Source of the DNA: Planctomycetaceae bacterium | GTDB taxonomy: Bacteria; Planctomycetota; Planctomycetia; Pirellulales; Thermoguttaceae | DNA: 6,184 nt | NCBI GenBank assembly: GCA_031288765.1 | Contig: JAITQV010000713.1 | Span: 1 to 6,184 of the forward strand | Direction: 5' to 3' | Part shown: positions 1-6,184 of the stretch, piece by piece | Position numbering within the stretch: the stretch's first letter is position 1 | How the letters are laid out: every line of letters begins with the position of its first letter | Position numbers and translations under genes: made by a program | The notes under the pieces: generated by a model | Databases searched by the model: none | The model's input: the letters and a program-made list of their open reading frames with translations, nothing else | What the model was told of the DNA's origin: nothing

Positions 1-600
1 TTAGGCAAAGAAAACGGCTGGGAAGTTGTTATTCTGCACGGTCAAGGCACGGCAAATTTTCCCAATATTGACGTGTTGGACAAAGCCGATGTGCTTGTTG
101 TTTTTGTCCGCCGTCTTGCGTTGCCGAAAGAACAACTTGCGAAAATCAAAAATTTTGTTAATTCCGGTCGCGGTCTTGTCGGACTGCGAACGGCATGTCA
201 TGCTTTTAAATCAAACGCAAAAGTATTGCCGGAACATTGCGAAAACTGGGCGGAATTTGATCACGATGTTCTTGGCGGAAATTATCACGATCACGGAGAC
301 AATGCTCTCGGCAGTGAGATTGAAAATGTTACAGCTCAATCCGGTTCGCCGATTCTGAAAGATGTTGTACCGGTTCGCTGGCACAGTGTCGGTTCTCTGT
401 ATTTTATGGATCCGGTTAAAGACGACGCAACAATTTATCAAACCGCTTCGTCATCACAACAAAAAAATGTTCCGCTTACTTGGACACGTATGTACGGAAA
501 AACACGTGTTGCCTTTACCGCACTTGGACATCAAAAAGATTTTGAAGCGGAGGCATTTCAAAATTTAGTACGAAATCTGGTTCATTGGGCTGCCCAATAA
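1..600 (+). CDS. ThuA-like domain protein, 3' part (5' end outside window)
   Basis: The frame is open from the first base and ends at TAA 598-600, giving 199 visible residues; the true start lies upstream. The fragment reads as the ThuA (trehalose utilization) family, which has a class I glutamine amidotransferase-like alpha/beta fold. Visible signs are a strand ending in DVLVVFVRR (about residues 30-38), the turn GRGLVGLRTACHAF (57-69), the family signature HDVLGGNYHDH (88-98), and a C-terminal block with PLTWTRMYGKTRVAF and ALGH (158-177) followed by a final helix ending HWAAQ. A GTG at 73 could serve as a start, but conserved-looking ThuA sequence continues upstream of it, so it is internal. 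ThuA proteins are linked to sugar metabolism, in particular keto-sugar or disaccharide use, but the substrate cannot be told here. Planctomycetes carry many paralogues. The family call is firm; the exact role is unknown. Confidence 0.88.
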   Translation, partial: LGKENGWEVVILHGQGTANFPNIDVLDKADVLVVFVRRLALPKEQLAKIKNFVNSGRGLVGLRTACHAFKSNAKVLPEHCENWAEFDHDVLGGNYHDHGDNALGSEIENVTAQSGSPILKDVVPVRWHSVGSLYFMDPVKDDATIYQTASSSQQKNVPLTWTRMYGKTRVAFTALGHQKDFEAEAFQNLVRNLVHWAAQ

Positions 601-684
601 CATTTTTCCGTAACTGCTAATAAAGTTCCTTCGTTTTCCCGTCCGGTCTTTTCTTAAAACTGAAAATTTGTGAAAGATATTGTT

Positions 685-1542
685 ATGAAAAATTTAACGG
701 TTCCGGTTTTGTTTTTCGTTTTATTTTCGTTTGTTTCCAATCTCAACAATCTCTACGCCGGCGGATTAACGATTCAATTACGCGGTGAATATGATGATGT
801 TACATTTGTCGGGGCGGTTTATCGTTGGGATGCGGACGGTTTACCGAAACAAGCGGATGGTTCGGCGCGTGTTGCGAAAGAACGGGCGGAAGCGCCCAAA
901 ATCAATGAACCATGGACGGATTTTCGTGCTGTCAATAAAGGTAATGGAAAATGGGTTATTGAATCCATGTTGCCGGGAATTTATGATTTAATTATTATCA
1001 AAGGCGGAACCAAACAACGTTTTGAAGGTTGGCGTTATGCTCCGGTACTTGACTTCGAGGAATTTTTCCCGCCTGATGCCGAAGTTTTGTGTGATCAGGA
1101 TAAGGACGGTAAAAAAGAAACCGTTAAAGATGAAGAAAGCCGAAAATGGGTCGATAAAACAATCCGTGAATCAAAACATTACGAAAATAAAGTTATTCCG
1201 CTTTATATCGGCGGAAGTTATAAAAAAGGTCAAATCAGACCGAAACAAATTCGTGCTCTTGTTATGTTGTTACGGGATATTCAGACAACATTAGATCAAA
1301 ATTCGGCAACAATGCGTTTTGAAATCTGGCAATTTGAAGACCGTTCCGGCGGTTACGTTAAACAAAAACGTACTCATGTTCTCCACCGAATAATTATGTC
1401 CCGCGATGAATTACGTCAATGGGTCTGGCTTTGGGATCCGGCGTTAGGCAATATTAGTATCGGTAAATCCGAACAAACAACAATTGAGTACAAAATTCCT
1501 GATCCCGCCGATACAACATTGCAAGGTCTTTTGCCTTACTAA
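685..1542 (+). CDS. Secreted protein of unknown function
   Basis: The product is 285 residues from ATG 685; I do not recognise the family. The first 25 residues form a clear signal peptide: K2, a hydrophobic core (about 5-18) and a likely cleavage after LYA (A25). An in-frame GTG at 670 would add five residues (MKDIV) before the signal sequence, so ATG 685 is preferred; neither start has a strong ribosome site. The mature N-terminal part (27-105) looks beta-rich and ends in MLPGIYDLIII (95-105), reminiscent of carboxypeptidase-regulatory-like sandwich domains. An acidic DxDxDG run at 137-142, followed by E145, resembles a calcium loop but lacks the usual acidic residue at loop position 12. 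The C-terminal part (170-285) contains a helix around 186-204 and W-rich strands near 215-250. It is probably periplasmic or extracellular. It lies 84 nt after the ThuA-like gene and 24 nt before the A24-like gene, so co-transcription with the latter is likely. There is no lipobox or membrane anchor. Confidence 0.8.
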   Translation: MKNLTVPVLFFVLFSFVSNLNNLYAGGLTIQLRGEYDDVTFVGAVYRWDADGLPKQADGSARVAKERAEAPKINEPWTDFRAVNKGNGKWVIESMLPGIYDLIIIKGGTKQRFEGWRYAPVLDFEEFFPPDAEVLCDQDKDGKKETVKDEESRKWVDKTIRESKHYENKVIPLYIGGSYKKGQIRPKQIRALVMLLRDIQTTLDQNSATMRFEIWQFEDRSGGYVKQKRTHVLHRIIMSRDELRQWVWLWDPALGNISIGKSEQTTIEYKIPDPADTTLQGLLPY

Positions 1543-1566
1543 TTTCGTAAAAAAGTTGCAAATATC

Positions 1567-2394
1567 ATGATTGATTCCGATCCGGTTATAATGTTCGGTT
1601 TACTGATTGGGCTGACATTTTTCGGAATGTGTATCGGGAGTTTTTTGAACGTGGTCATCTACCGGTTACCGCGAGGTAAAAGTCTTTCCAATCCGCCGTC
1701 ACATTGCCCAAAATGTAATCATCCGATCCGTTGGCACGATAATGTTCCGGTATTCGGTTGGCTTTGGCTTTACGGAAAATGCCGCGATTGCAAAGAATCA
1801 ATCAGTATTCGTTACCCGCTCGTTGAAGCCTTTTGCGGTTGTGTTTTCGGAATCATTTCCTTATTGATTATTTATTACAACGAAAATAATTCAATCGCGG
1901 AAAGTGTTTTTCTTGTGCTGACATTTTCCGGTCTTGTTGTTACATTTCTGGCTGCCGGATTTATTGAACAGGAAGGAAAACCAATTCCTTGGCAACTCTT
2001 TATTCCCGTTGCCGTTCCTGCGCCGGTAATGACCTATATTATTCAAAGTTCTTTTCCAATTCATTCGTTTGTTAATCCGATACGTTATTTTGAAACAGAC
2101 AATGAATTCATCGAATCTGGTATTGTGATAATCAATACAATATTATGTCTTACCATTGCCGTTTTTTTTACAAGAAAAATAACGTTCAATAACCCGGACA
2201 TAATTTCACGGATCATTTCGGGAATATTGATTGGATTGTATTTAGGTTTTTTGGGTGTGCCGGTATTGATTCTTTCCGTTTTACTGTTTTTTTTCGTGCA
2301 AAAAACACCGTTGCAAAAAATAGGAACCGCTCAAAAAATCCTGTCGTTTACAACATTTCTCGGTATTATTCTGAAGTTGGTTTTGTCCGGTTGA
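1567..2394 (+). CDS. Prepilin peptidase (A24)-like membrane protein with altered catalytic motifs
   Basis: This 275-residue polytopic membrane protein has the N-terminal domain of type IV prepilin peptidases. It shows [14 protein letters not shown] (24-37), a tetracysteine zinc site C47-x2-C50 and C72-x2-C75, [15 protein letters not shown] (58-72), and [11 protein letters not shown] (79-89). Canonical enzymes cut the leader from type IV pilin or type II secretion pseudopilins and methylate the new N-terminus. The protease half is present as membrane segments (about 92-104, 113-132, 184-202, 215-245) but its motifs differ. The first catalytic aspartate, normally FID, is E134 in [10 protein letters not shown] (132-141). 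The GxGD motif is not seen; NNPD (208-211) sits where it should be, with D211 aligned to the second catalytic aspartate by the spacing of the following glycines. It may be a divergent, altered or inactive enzyme. The ATG has no clear Shine-Dalgarno sequence. No pilin or assembly gene is in the window. The family call is confident; activity is uncertain. Confidence 0.88.
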   Translation: MIDSDPVIMFGLLIGLTFFGMCIGSFLNVVIYRLPRGKSLSNPPSHCPKCNHPIRWHDNVPVFGWLWLYGKCRDCKESISIRYPLVEAFCGCVFGIISLLIIYYNENNSIAESVFLVLTFSGLVVTFLAAGFIEQEGKPIPWQLFIPVAVPAPVMTYIIQSSFPIHSFVNPIRYFETDNEFIESGIVIINTILCLTIAVFFTRKITFNNPDIISRIISGILIGLYLGFLGVPVLILSVLLFFFVQKTPLQKIGTAQKILSFTTFLGIILKLVLSG

Positions 2395-2485
2395 AGTTTA
2401 ATACCGGATATTTGTTTTTATATTATATTGTTTTTACACAATTTTGACACAACAATCATGGAAACAACACGGAGTCCGTATTCTG

Positions 2486-3325
2486 ATGATTCCAATATTT
2501 GATACACACGCCCATCTTGATTTGGAACCGTTTTCAAATGATCTTGATGCGGTAATCCGGCGTCTTGAATCGGGGACGTTGCCGGTTGTTCTTGACGAAC
2601 CTTTGAATCAGCCAATTGAAATAACAGGAGTGTTATTGCCGGGTATTGATGCCCAATCGAGTTACCGTTGCGCGGAATTAGCCAAACGTTCACCGCTTTT
2701 TCACGCTGCCGCCGCTATTCATCCCAACTACGTAATTAACGCAACAGACAACGATTGGAAAATAATTACGGAATTGGCTCATTGTGATTCCGTTGTTGCA
2801 ATTGGTGAAACGGGTCTTGACCGGTATTGGGATTACACTCCAATTGAACAACAAATCGCCGCCTTGAAACAACATATCGATCTGGCGGTACAAACAGCGA
2901 AACCGATTCAAATTCATTGCCGTGATGCTTGGAATGATATGCTTCCGATTCTCCGACAGGCAGTCAAAGAAAAAAATCTCACCGGAATTATTCACGCTTT
3001 TAGCGGTGAACCGGAACAGGCGGCGGAATGTATTGAACTTGGTTTTTATCTCAGTTTTGCCGGTTCGGTAACTTATCGCAACGCTAAATTTTCGCCGTTA
3101 TGGGAATCCGCAAAAATTGTACCGGCAAACCGGCTGCTTATTGAAACGGATTCGCCTTACATGACGCCTCATCCGTTTCGCGGAAAACTCAAACGAAATG
3201 AACCGTCGTTAGCGGTTATGGTTGCTGTTCGTCTTGCCGAACTGCGCGGTACAACCCTCGAAGAAATCGCTGAAACAACAACCCAAAACGCCAGACAACT
3301 TTTATGTACGCCTTTTATCTCATAA
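2486..3325 (+). CDS. tatD: TatD-family metal-dependent hydrolase (putative DNase)
   Basis: The product is 279 residues from ATG 2486 and belongs to the TatD/YcfH family, cytoplasmic TIM-barrel hydrolases with a two-metal site, several of which are 3'-5' DNases. All expected metal ligands are visible: H8 and H10 in FDTHAHLD, E108 in GETGLD, H144 in IHCRD, H170 in HAFSG, and D222 in IETDSPY. The family's KRNEP element is at 236-240. A TTG at 2444 would add 14 residues ahead of the normal family start, so ATG 2486, which places DTHAHLD at residues 6-12, is preferred; GGAG at 2471-2474 is a weak, rather distant ribosome site. An extra stretch of about 15 residues (roughly 31-46) lies between the first helix and the strand TGVLLPG, compared with typical TatD proteins. 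The gap of 91 nt to the upstream gene leaves room for its own promoter, but none is convincing. The family is certain; the gene could equally be called ycfH-like. Confidence 0.95.
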   Translation: MIPIFDTHAHLDLEPFSNDLDAVIRRLESGTLPVVLDEPLNQPIEITGVLLPGIDAQSSYRCAELAKRSPLFHAAAAIHPNYVINATDNDWKIITELAHCDSVVAIGETGLDRYWDYTPIEQQIAALKQHIDLAVQTAKPIQIHCRDAWNDMLPILRQAVKEKNLTGIIHAFSGEPEQAAECIELGFYLSFAGSVTYRNAKFSPLWESAKIVPANRLLIETDSPYMTPHPFRGKLKRNEPSLAVMVAVRLAELRGTTLEEIAETTTQNARQLLCTPFIS

Positions 3326-3365
3326 TGATCGGAAACAATAATCTGCCGTTTCATTAAACAAATTG

Positions 3366-3380
3366 CCGTTTTGTAAACGG
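3366..3380. terminator. Possible hairpin between converging genes
   Basis: CCGTTT, a 3-nt loop, and AAACGG form a perfect 6-bp stem in the 62-nt gap between the tatD stop and the VWA gene stop. Read on the - strand, the hairpin is followed by CAATTTGTTT, a loose T-rich run, so it may end transcription of the VWA gene. Read on the + strand, the tail is poorer. The stem is short and has no clean U tract, so this is a weak call supported mostly by position. Confidence 0.35.
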
Positions 3381-3387
3381 TTGCGGT

Positions 3388-5256
3388 TTAATCAATCCAA
3401 CGCCGTTGATACAAAAACCATTCCGCAACACAAAGAATCAACGCAATGATTGCCAGCCGAAACCAGATTGGCGGCGCGGTTTGTAAAGACGAGGTTTGCA
3501 ATGGCGAGTAATTCGATGTTTGGGCGTATTGAGTGTAAAACGATTCCGGCGCAAGCCGTAAATTACTTTCGGAAGTGTTTGACAGATTGCACGCAATACG
3601 GATTCGTTCCGTTGTTCCCTCCGAAATTGTCCAGACGCCGCATTCCGGTAACATGCCGAGAGATATTGTATCCGATTTAGCCGGAAACTGTTGCGAAAAA
3701 CCCGATGGTGAAATTACGGTAATTTGTTCGTTTGTTGTTTTCAATTCAAGGCGAACCGGTTCATTGGTCGAATACGTTTTTTCCGGTTCACCGCCGCCGC
3801 GAAATTGCGTCAACGCCTGCGAAACTAAAATCGGAAACGCCGTACGAAGAGCCAAATCACTCCGCGTTAAATCAGCAGTCAATACCAACATATCGCCGCA
3901 ATGAGAATAAACCGGCAATGATTCCGGTGTTCCCGCAAAAATTTCGATGTTGTTACGTTGAAACGTTAATTTTCTTGCTCCCGTTATTATCAGATTCTTT
4001 AAATGAACAAATTTCAAAAACGGCGATGCGGAACGTTCTTCGGCAATCATTGGAACTTCAATCTCTTCGCCGACTTCAAACAGATCACAACTGTTACGAG
4101 AATCAATAATCAAAACCTTCCCAGCCGGAATTGTTGCGGGAACCGTTTGGTGTAACACCAAAACAACATCGTCGGGAATCCGATCCGGCAATGCCGATAA
4201 AAAATGTAATTCAACATTGGGTTGCGATTGCAAAACCTTATACAGGAAAAAGTTTTCCGTACCAAAAACATAAATATGTTGCGTTGTCAGTTTCGGCAAA
4301 AACGCAACAGCAGTATTGTCTGTTGAAAAAACATCATCGGAATTTTCCGTTGATTTCAAAGTCGCCCGAAGTAAACCGCCTTCCGTTGTAATAATATTGG
4401 GAACGATTTTTGTTTGCGGTTGGTTTGGTTCCAGATTACAAGGAATCACATCAACAAGCCTGTTGTCGAGCTCCGATTTAATTTCCAATTCCAATTCGGC
4501 TTTAACTGATTCCGTACCGAAATTGACCATTTCAATAAAAACTTCATAACCGACGGCATCCCCAAAAGAACGGCGCGGTTGAAATCGCGTAATACCAATA
4601 TTATTCGTTGGCGAACCAACCGGAAAAAATTTAATGTTCGGTTTTTTCATCAGATCGGCTAAATTTGAAACGCAGCCGTCCGTGTAAATCCAAATCAGCG
4701 AATTTTCCTCCGAAGCAATCAATTGTTCCGCTAATTCAACAGCGGAAGTCATTGCAGTTACATAATCGGTTGGTTTGATCTGTTCAATACTACGGCGTAA
4801 TGTTCCAAGATGATCGGTAAAACCAACAATAATTTGCGGTGTTCCGCCTGCTGTAATTATTGCGGTTTGCCGAGCAACGGTATTGGTTGTTAAGAGGCGG
4901 TTCAATTGTGTTTTCACCAGATCAAGACGGCTTGTCCCGCGTAAGTCGGTTACAGTATTCATTCCGGCGGAATTGTCAACAATAATGATACATCGTGCCG
5001 GAATTTTGTGCGAAACCGAAATCGGATTCGACACGGCGCCAATAAGCAGGAACAGAAACAACAAACTCAATATCAGCGAAATAAGATGCCGCAACCGTTG
5101 CCAAATAGAACGCGAACGCCGTTCTTCAAAAACCTGCTGCCAAAAAATCACCGTTGAAACCGGTTCCTGATGAAGCTGAATTTTGAGAATATAAAATAGA
5201 ATAACCGGAACCGCCAAAAGAAGGAGATACCACGCCGCCGGATTGGTAAAAGTCAT
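3388..5256 (-). CDS. BatA-like von Willebrand factor A (VWA) membrane protein
   Basis: This 622-residue protein has the N-terminal domain of BatA (aerotolerance regulator): FTNPAAWYLLLLAVPVILFYILK (3-25), FWQQVFEERR (38-47) and a second membrane segment at about 58-76. A VWA domain follows (about 88-215). Its metal-ion-dependent adhesion site reads DNSAG (94-98) where DxSxS is usual, so the last serine is glycine; the other elements are likely T167 and D193 in YTDG. A long region without a recognised enzyme motif follows, probably beta-sandwich domains in the periplasm (about 220-590), including VFSTDNTAVAFL (309-320). A C-terminal membrane segment (about 598-616) ends in YQRRWID. This N-TM-VWA-long domain-C-TM plan is common in planctomycetes. 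Family members are thought to act as scaffolds, often with MoxR ATPases and a DUF58 protein, but neither is in the window. The ATG at 5256 begins right at the BatA motif. No Shine-Dalgarno sequence is visible. Family firm, role unknown. Confidence 0.9.
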   Translation of the reverse strand: MTFTNPAAWYLLLLAVPVILFYILKIQLHQEPVSTVIFWQQVFEERRSRSIWQRLRHLISLILSLLFLFLLIGAVSNPISVSHKIPARCIIIVDNSAGMNTVTDLRGTSRLDLVKTQLNRLLTTNTVARQTAIITAGGTPQIIVGFTDHLGTLRRSIEQIKPTDYVTAMTSAVELAEQLIASEENSLIWIYTDGCVSNLADLMKKPNIKFFPVGSPTNNIGITRFQPRRSFGDAVGYEVFIEMVNFGTESVKAELELEIKSELDNRLVDVIPCNLEPNQPQTKIVPNIITTEGGLLRATLKSTENSDDVFSTDNTAVAFLPKLTTQHIYVFGTENFFLYKVLQSQPNVELHFLSALPDRIPDDVVLVLHQTVPATIPAGKVLIIDSRNSCDLFEVGEEIEVPMIAEERSASPFLKFVHLKNLIITGARKLTFQRNNIEIFAGTPESLPVYSHCGDMLVLTADLTRSDLALRTAFPILVSQALTQFRGGGEPEKTYSTNEPVRLELKTTNEQITVISPSGFSQQFPAKSDTISLGMLPECGVWTISEGTTERIRIACNLSNTSESNLRLAPESFYTQYAQTSNYSPLQTSSLQTAPPIWFRLAIIALILCVAEWFLYQRRWID

Positions 5257-5558
5257 TCAAGTACAATTTGTTCTATAAATTATAACCTTCTCATTAAGAA
5301 AGGTTGAAATCAGAATACGCAATTTTTATTATGAATATGGAAAATATAAATTACACATTGCCGTTGTATGGTAAATTCTTGATGTAATTATTTTCCGCAT
5401 GTTCAAGTATTTGATGAAAAGGCAATCCTCCCAAAATGAAGGAACGTCTATTATACAGAATACGGAAAAAGAATAAACCGCAATAGGATTTATGTGATTG
5501 TTAAAAACATCATCATAATATCACACAAATCAAACAAACCGGTAATAGTTCAGCGGAA
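5257..5558. other. 302-nt intergenic region without a confident gene
   Basis: This gap separates the two - strand genes and is visibly richer in A+T than the coding DNA. On the - strand an open frame runs from 5500 to the stop at 5353-5351 (49 residues, including FILGGLPFHQILEHAENN) but has no ATG and no usable start; it may be a decayed gene fragment or chance. On the + strand, ATG 5399 to TAA 5474-5476 would give 25 residues, without a ribosome site. A second TATAAT on the - strand sits at 5455-5450, lacking a good -35 box. No strong hairpin, terminator, riboswitch or repeat array was found. Confidence 0.6.
5279..5284 (-). promoter_or_regulatory. Possible -10 box before the VWA gene
   Basis: A perfect TATAAT on the - strand lies 22 nt before the ATG at 5256. 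The best upstream -35 candidate, TTTCAA at 5309-5304, matches the consensus at only three of six positions and is 19 nt away. In A+T-rich intergenic DNA such a hexamer can arise by chance; the position is the main support. Confidence 0.3.
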
Positions 5559-6086
5559 TTACTTTCGGACAGCCGCACCGGTTTTAATTGCTATGGATTG
5601 AATCATTACGTGCATCGGAAGAGCAAGTTGATCCGGAGTTAGTCTTCCGGTAAGCCGTTGAAGCTCTTCCCCTTGCGGCGTCATAAAAAGAACCGTCGGA
5701 AACCCCTTAATACCAATTGATTTGCAAAAATCAGGCTCCTTAGAACCATCCACCCGAATACATACAAACCGTTCAGAAAGACGTCTAATCTCGTCATCAC
5801 GAAATGTTGTGTCCATCATTCGCCGTGACGCATCGGAATTGGGAATCGTAAAGAAAATCAGTATTAACTTCATTTCCCGTTTTGCCTTTTCAAAACCCAA
5901 AAGATAATCATCAAGAAAACAAACCGTTGTTGTTTCCAAGTTCTCTGTTGCGCCGCTTTTCGGTAGAATGGAAACAACAGCCGGCGAAGTGATGGATTGG
6001 AGTTTTACATTACAACCCAAAATGCCGATAAATAACCCCAATATAATAATAGAATATAATTCTATCCTGCTCATTGCGTCCTGCAT
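5559..6086 (-). CDS. Thioredoxin-fold lipoprotein with SxxS replacing CxxC
   Basis: The product is 175 residues from ATG 6086. The N-terminus is a lipoprotein-type signal: a short n-region (MQDAMSRIE), a hydrophobic core (about 10-23) and ILGC, with C25 the likely lipidated residue, so the protein is probably anchored facing the periplasm. Residues 57-160 have a thioredoxin-like fold: LILIFFT (74-80), the active-site loop, RRMMDTTF (88-95), VCIRVDG (108-114), and the cis-proline motif GFPTVLF with P130. The place of CxxC is taken by S84-D85-A86-S87, so thiol-disulfide exchange at this site is not expected. Remaining cysteines C56, C109 and C121 are not in a CxxC. Alternative starts are ATG 6074, which still keeps the signal, and an upstream TTG at 6146, which would put 20 polar residues before it; ATG 6086 is chosen for the purine-rich site upstream. 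The gene is 302 nt ahead of the VWA gene on the same strand. The substrate or partner is unknown. Confidence 0.82.
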   Translation of the reverse strand: MQDAMSRIELYSIIILGLFIGILGCNVKLQSITSPAVVSILPKSGATENLETTTVCFLDDYLLGFEKAKREMKLILIFFTIPNSDASRRMMDTTFRDDEIRRLSERFVCIRVDGSKEPDFCKSIGIKGFPTVLFMTPQGEELQRLTGRLTPDQLALPMHVMIQSIAIKTGAAVRK

Positions 6087-6094
6087 CGAAAATA

Positions 6095-6105
6095 CCTTCT
6101 CCTCC
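6095..6105 (-). promoter_or_regulatory. Shine-Dalgarno-like site for the thioredoxin-fold gene
   Basis: GGAGGAGAAGG on the - strand lies 8 nt before ATG 6086 (12 nt if the AGGAG core is used). It is the strongest ribosome-binding match ahead of any start in the window and favours 6086 over the upstream TTG. If translation began upstream, the same bases would encode VEEKV, so the call is not certain. Confidence 0.55.
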
Positions 6106-6117
6106 ACAGTTTTTACG

Positions 6118-6146
6118 GAAATACGTCCAATGCGGCTTCCTGCCAA
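6118..6146 (-). promoter_or_regulatory. Weak promoter candidate for the thioredoxin-fold gene
   Basis: On the - strand TTGGCA (6146-6141, five of six consensus matches) is followed after 17 nt by TATTTC (6123-6118, three of six matches). It would start a transcript about 25 nt before the ATG, leaving the Shine-Dalgarno-like site inside the leader. Spacing is ideal but the -10 match is poor, so this is only a candidate. Confidence 0.2.
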
Positions 6147-6177
6147 ACCATAAACGACAAACTTCTTATACGTAATC

Positions 6178-6184
6178 GGGGGGG
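6178..6184. other. Terminal run of seven G at the window edge
   Basis: The last seven bases are all G, the only such run in an otherwise A+T-leaning window. It may be real or a low-quality contig end; runs of G at read ends are a known artefact of two-colour sequencing chemistry. Confidence 0.5.

Noticed and set aside
2444..2449. TTGACA, a perfect -35 hexamer
   Set aside because: No -10-like hexamer lies 15-19 nt downstream; that stretch reads GGAAACAACACGG. A start from it would also fall close to or beyond the tatD ATG.
2418..2995. - strand open frames at 2418-2693 and 2690-2995
   Set aside because: They are antisense to the TatD gene, whose metal ligands are all intact; no domain or start signal supports them.
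3450..4549. Several + strand open frames (3450-3680, 3575-3904, 3732-4109, 4131-4391, 4316-4549)
   Set aside because: They lie antisense to the VWA gene, overlap each other, lack recognisable domains and look like shadows of its codons.
5319..5361. Imperfect A+T-rich palindrome (GCAAT ... ATTGC)
   Set aside because: Only the outer five bases pair cleanly and the inner part is low complexity; no T run follows on either strand.
5331..5387. 18-codon + strand frame MNMENINYTLPLYGKFLM
   Set aside because: Very short, no ribosome site, no neighbour it would fit with.
5399..5476. 25-codon + strand frame starting ATG TTC AAG
   Set aside because: It has no ribosome site, no recognisable motif, and competes with the longer - strand frame over the same bases.
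5493..5525. Inverted repeat TGTGAT ... ATCACA with a 21-nt spacer
   Set aside because: It resembles CRP half-sites, but their spacing is normally 6 nt; a 6-bp stem with a 21-nt loop is expected by chance in A+T-rich DNA.
6087..6146. Extended start (TTG 6146) for the thioredoxin-fold gene
   Set aside because: It would place 20 mostly polar residues before a good lipoprotein signal and waste the purine-rich ribosome site just upstream of ATG 6086.

Overview
The window most resembles a fragment of a planctomycete chromosome, probably a lower-GC lineage such as the gut or sediment Pirellulales. That assignment is inferred from gene style, not from a marker gene. The hints are a ThuA-like protein with the VLGGNYH signature, a stand-alone BatA-like von Willebrand factor A (VWA) membrane protein, a prepilin-peptidase relative, and starts that mostly lack a clear Shine-Dalgarno sequence. 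The DNA leans A+T. No rRNA, tRNA, CRISPR array, insertion sequence or phage gene was seen.

Layout. The left half reads on the + strand: the 3' part of a ThuA-like gene (1-600, open at the window edge), a secreted protein of unknown function (685-1542), a membrane protein of the prepilin peptidase (A24) family with altered catalytic motifs (1567-2394), and a TatD-family metal-dependent hydrolase (2486-3325). The right half reads on the - strand: a 622-residue BatA/VWA membrane protein (5256-3388) and a thioredoxin-fold lipoprotein lacking the CxxC active site (6086-5559). The two halves converge at 3326-3387, where a small perfect hairpin may end transcription. The one gap of about 300 bases, 5257-5558, holds no confident gene.

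How the genes fit together. The four + strand genes are closely spaced (84, 24 and 91 nt gaps) and could be co-transcribed, but their functions do not form an obvious pathway. Most non-TatD products are predicted to act in or beyond the cytoplasmic membrane: a secreted protein, two membrane proteins and a lipoprotein. I found no convincing new multi-gene system. The best leads are two proteins that keep a known fold while changing its catalytic residues (the A24-like protein and the thioredoxin-like lipoprotein) and the unknown secreted protein just upstream of the A24-like gene. The right edge ends in seven G bases, which may be a contig-end artefact.
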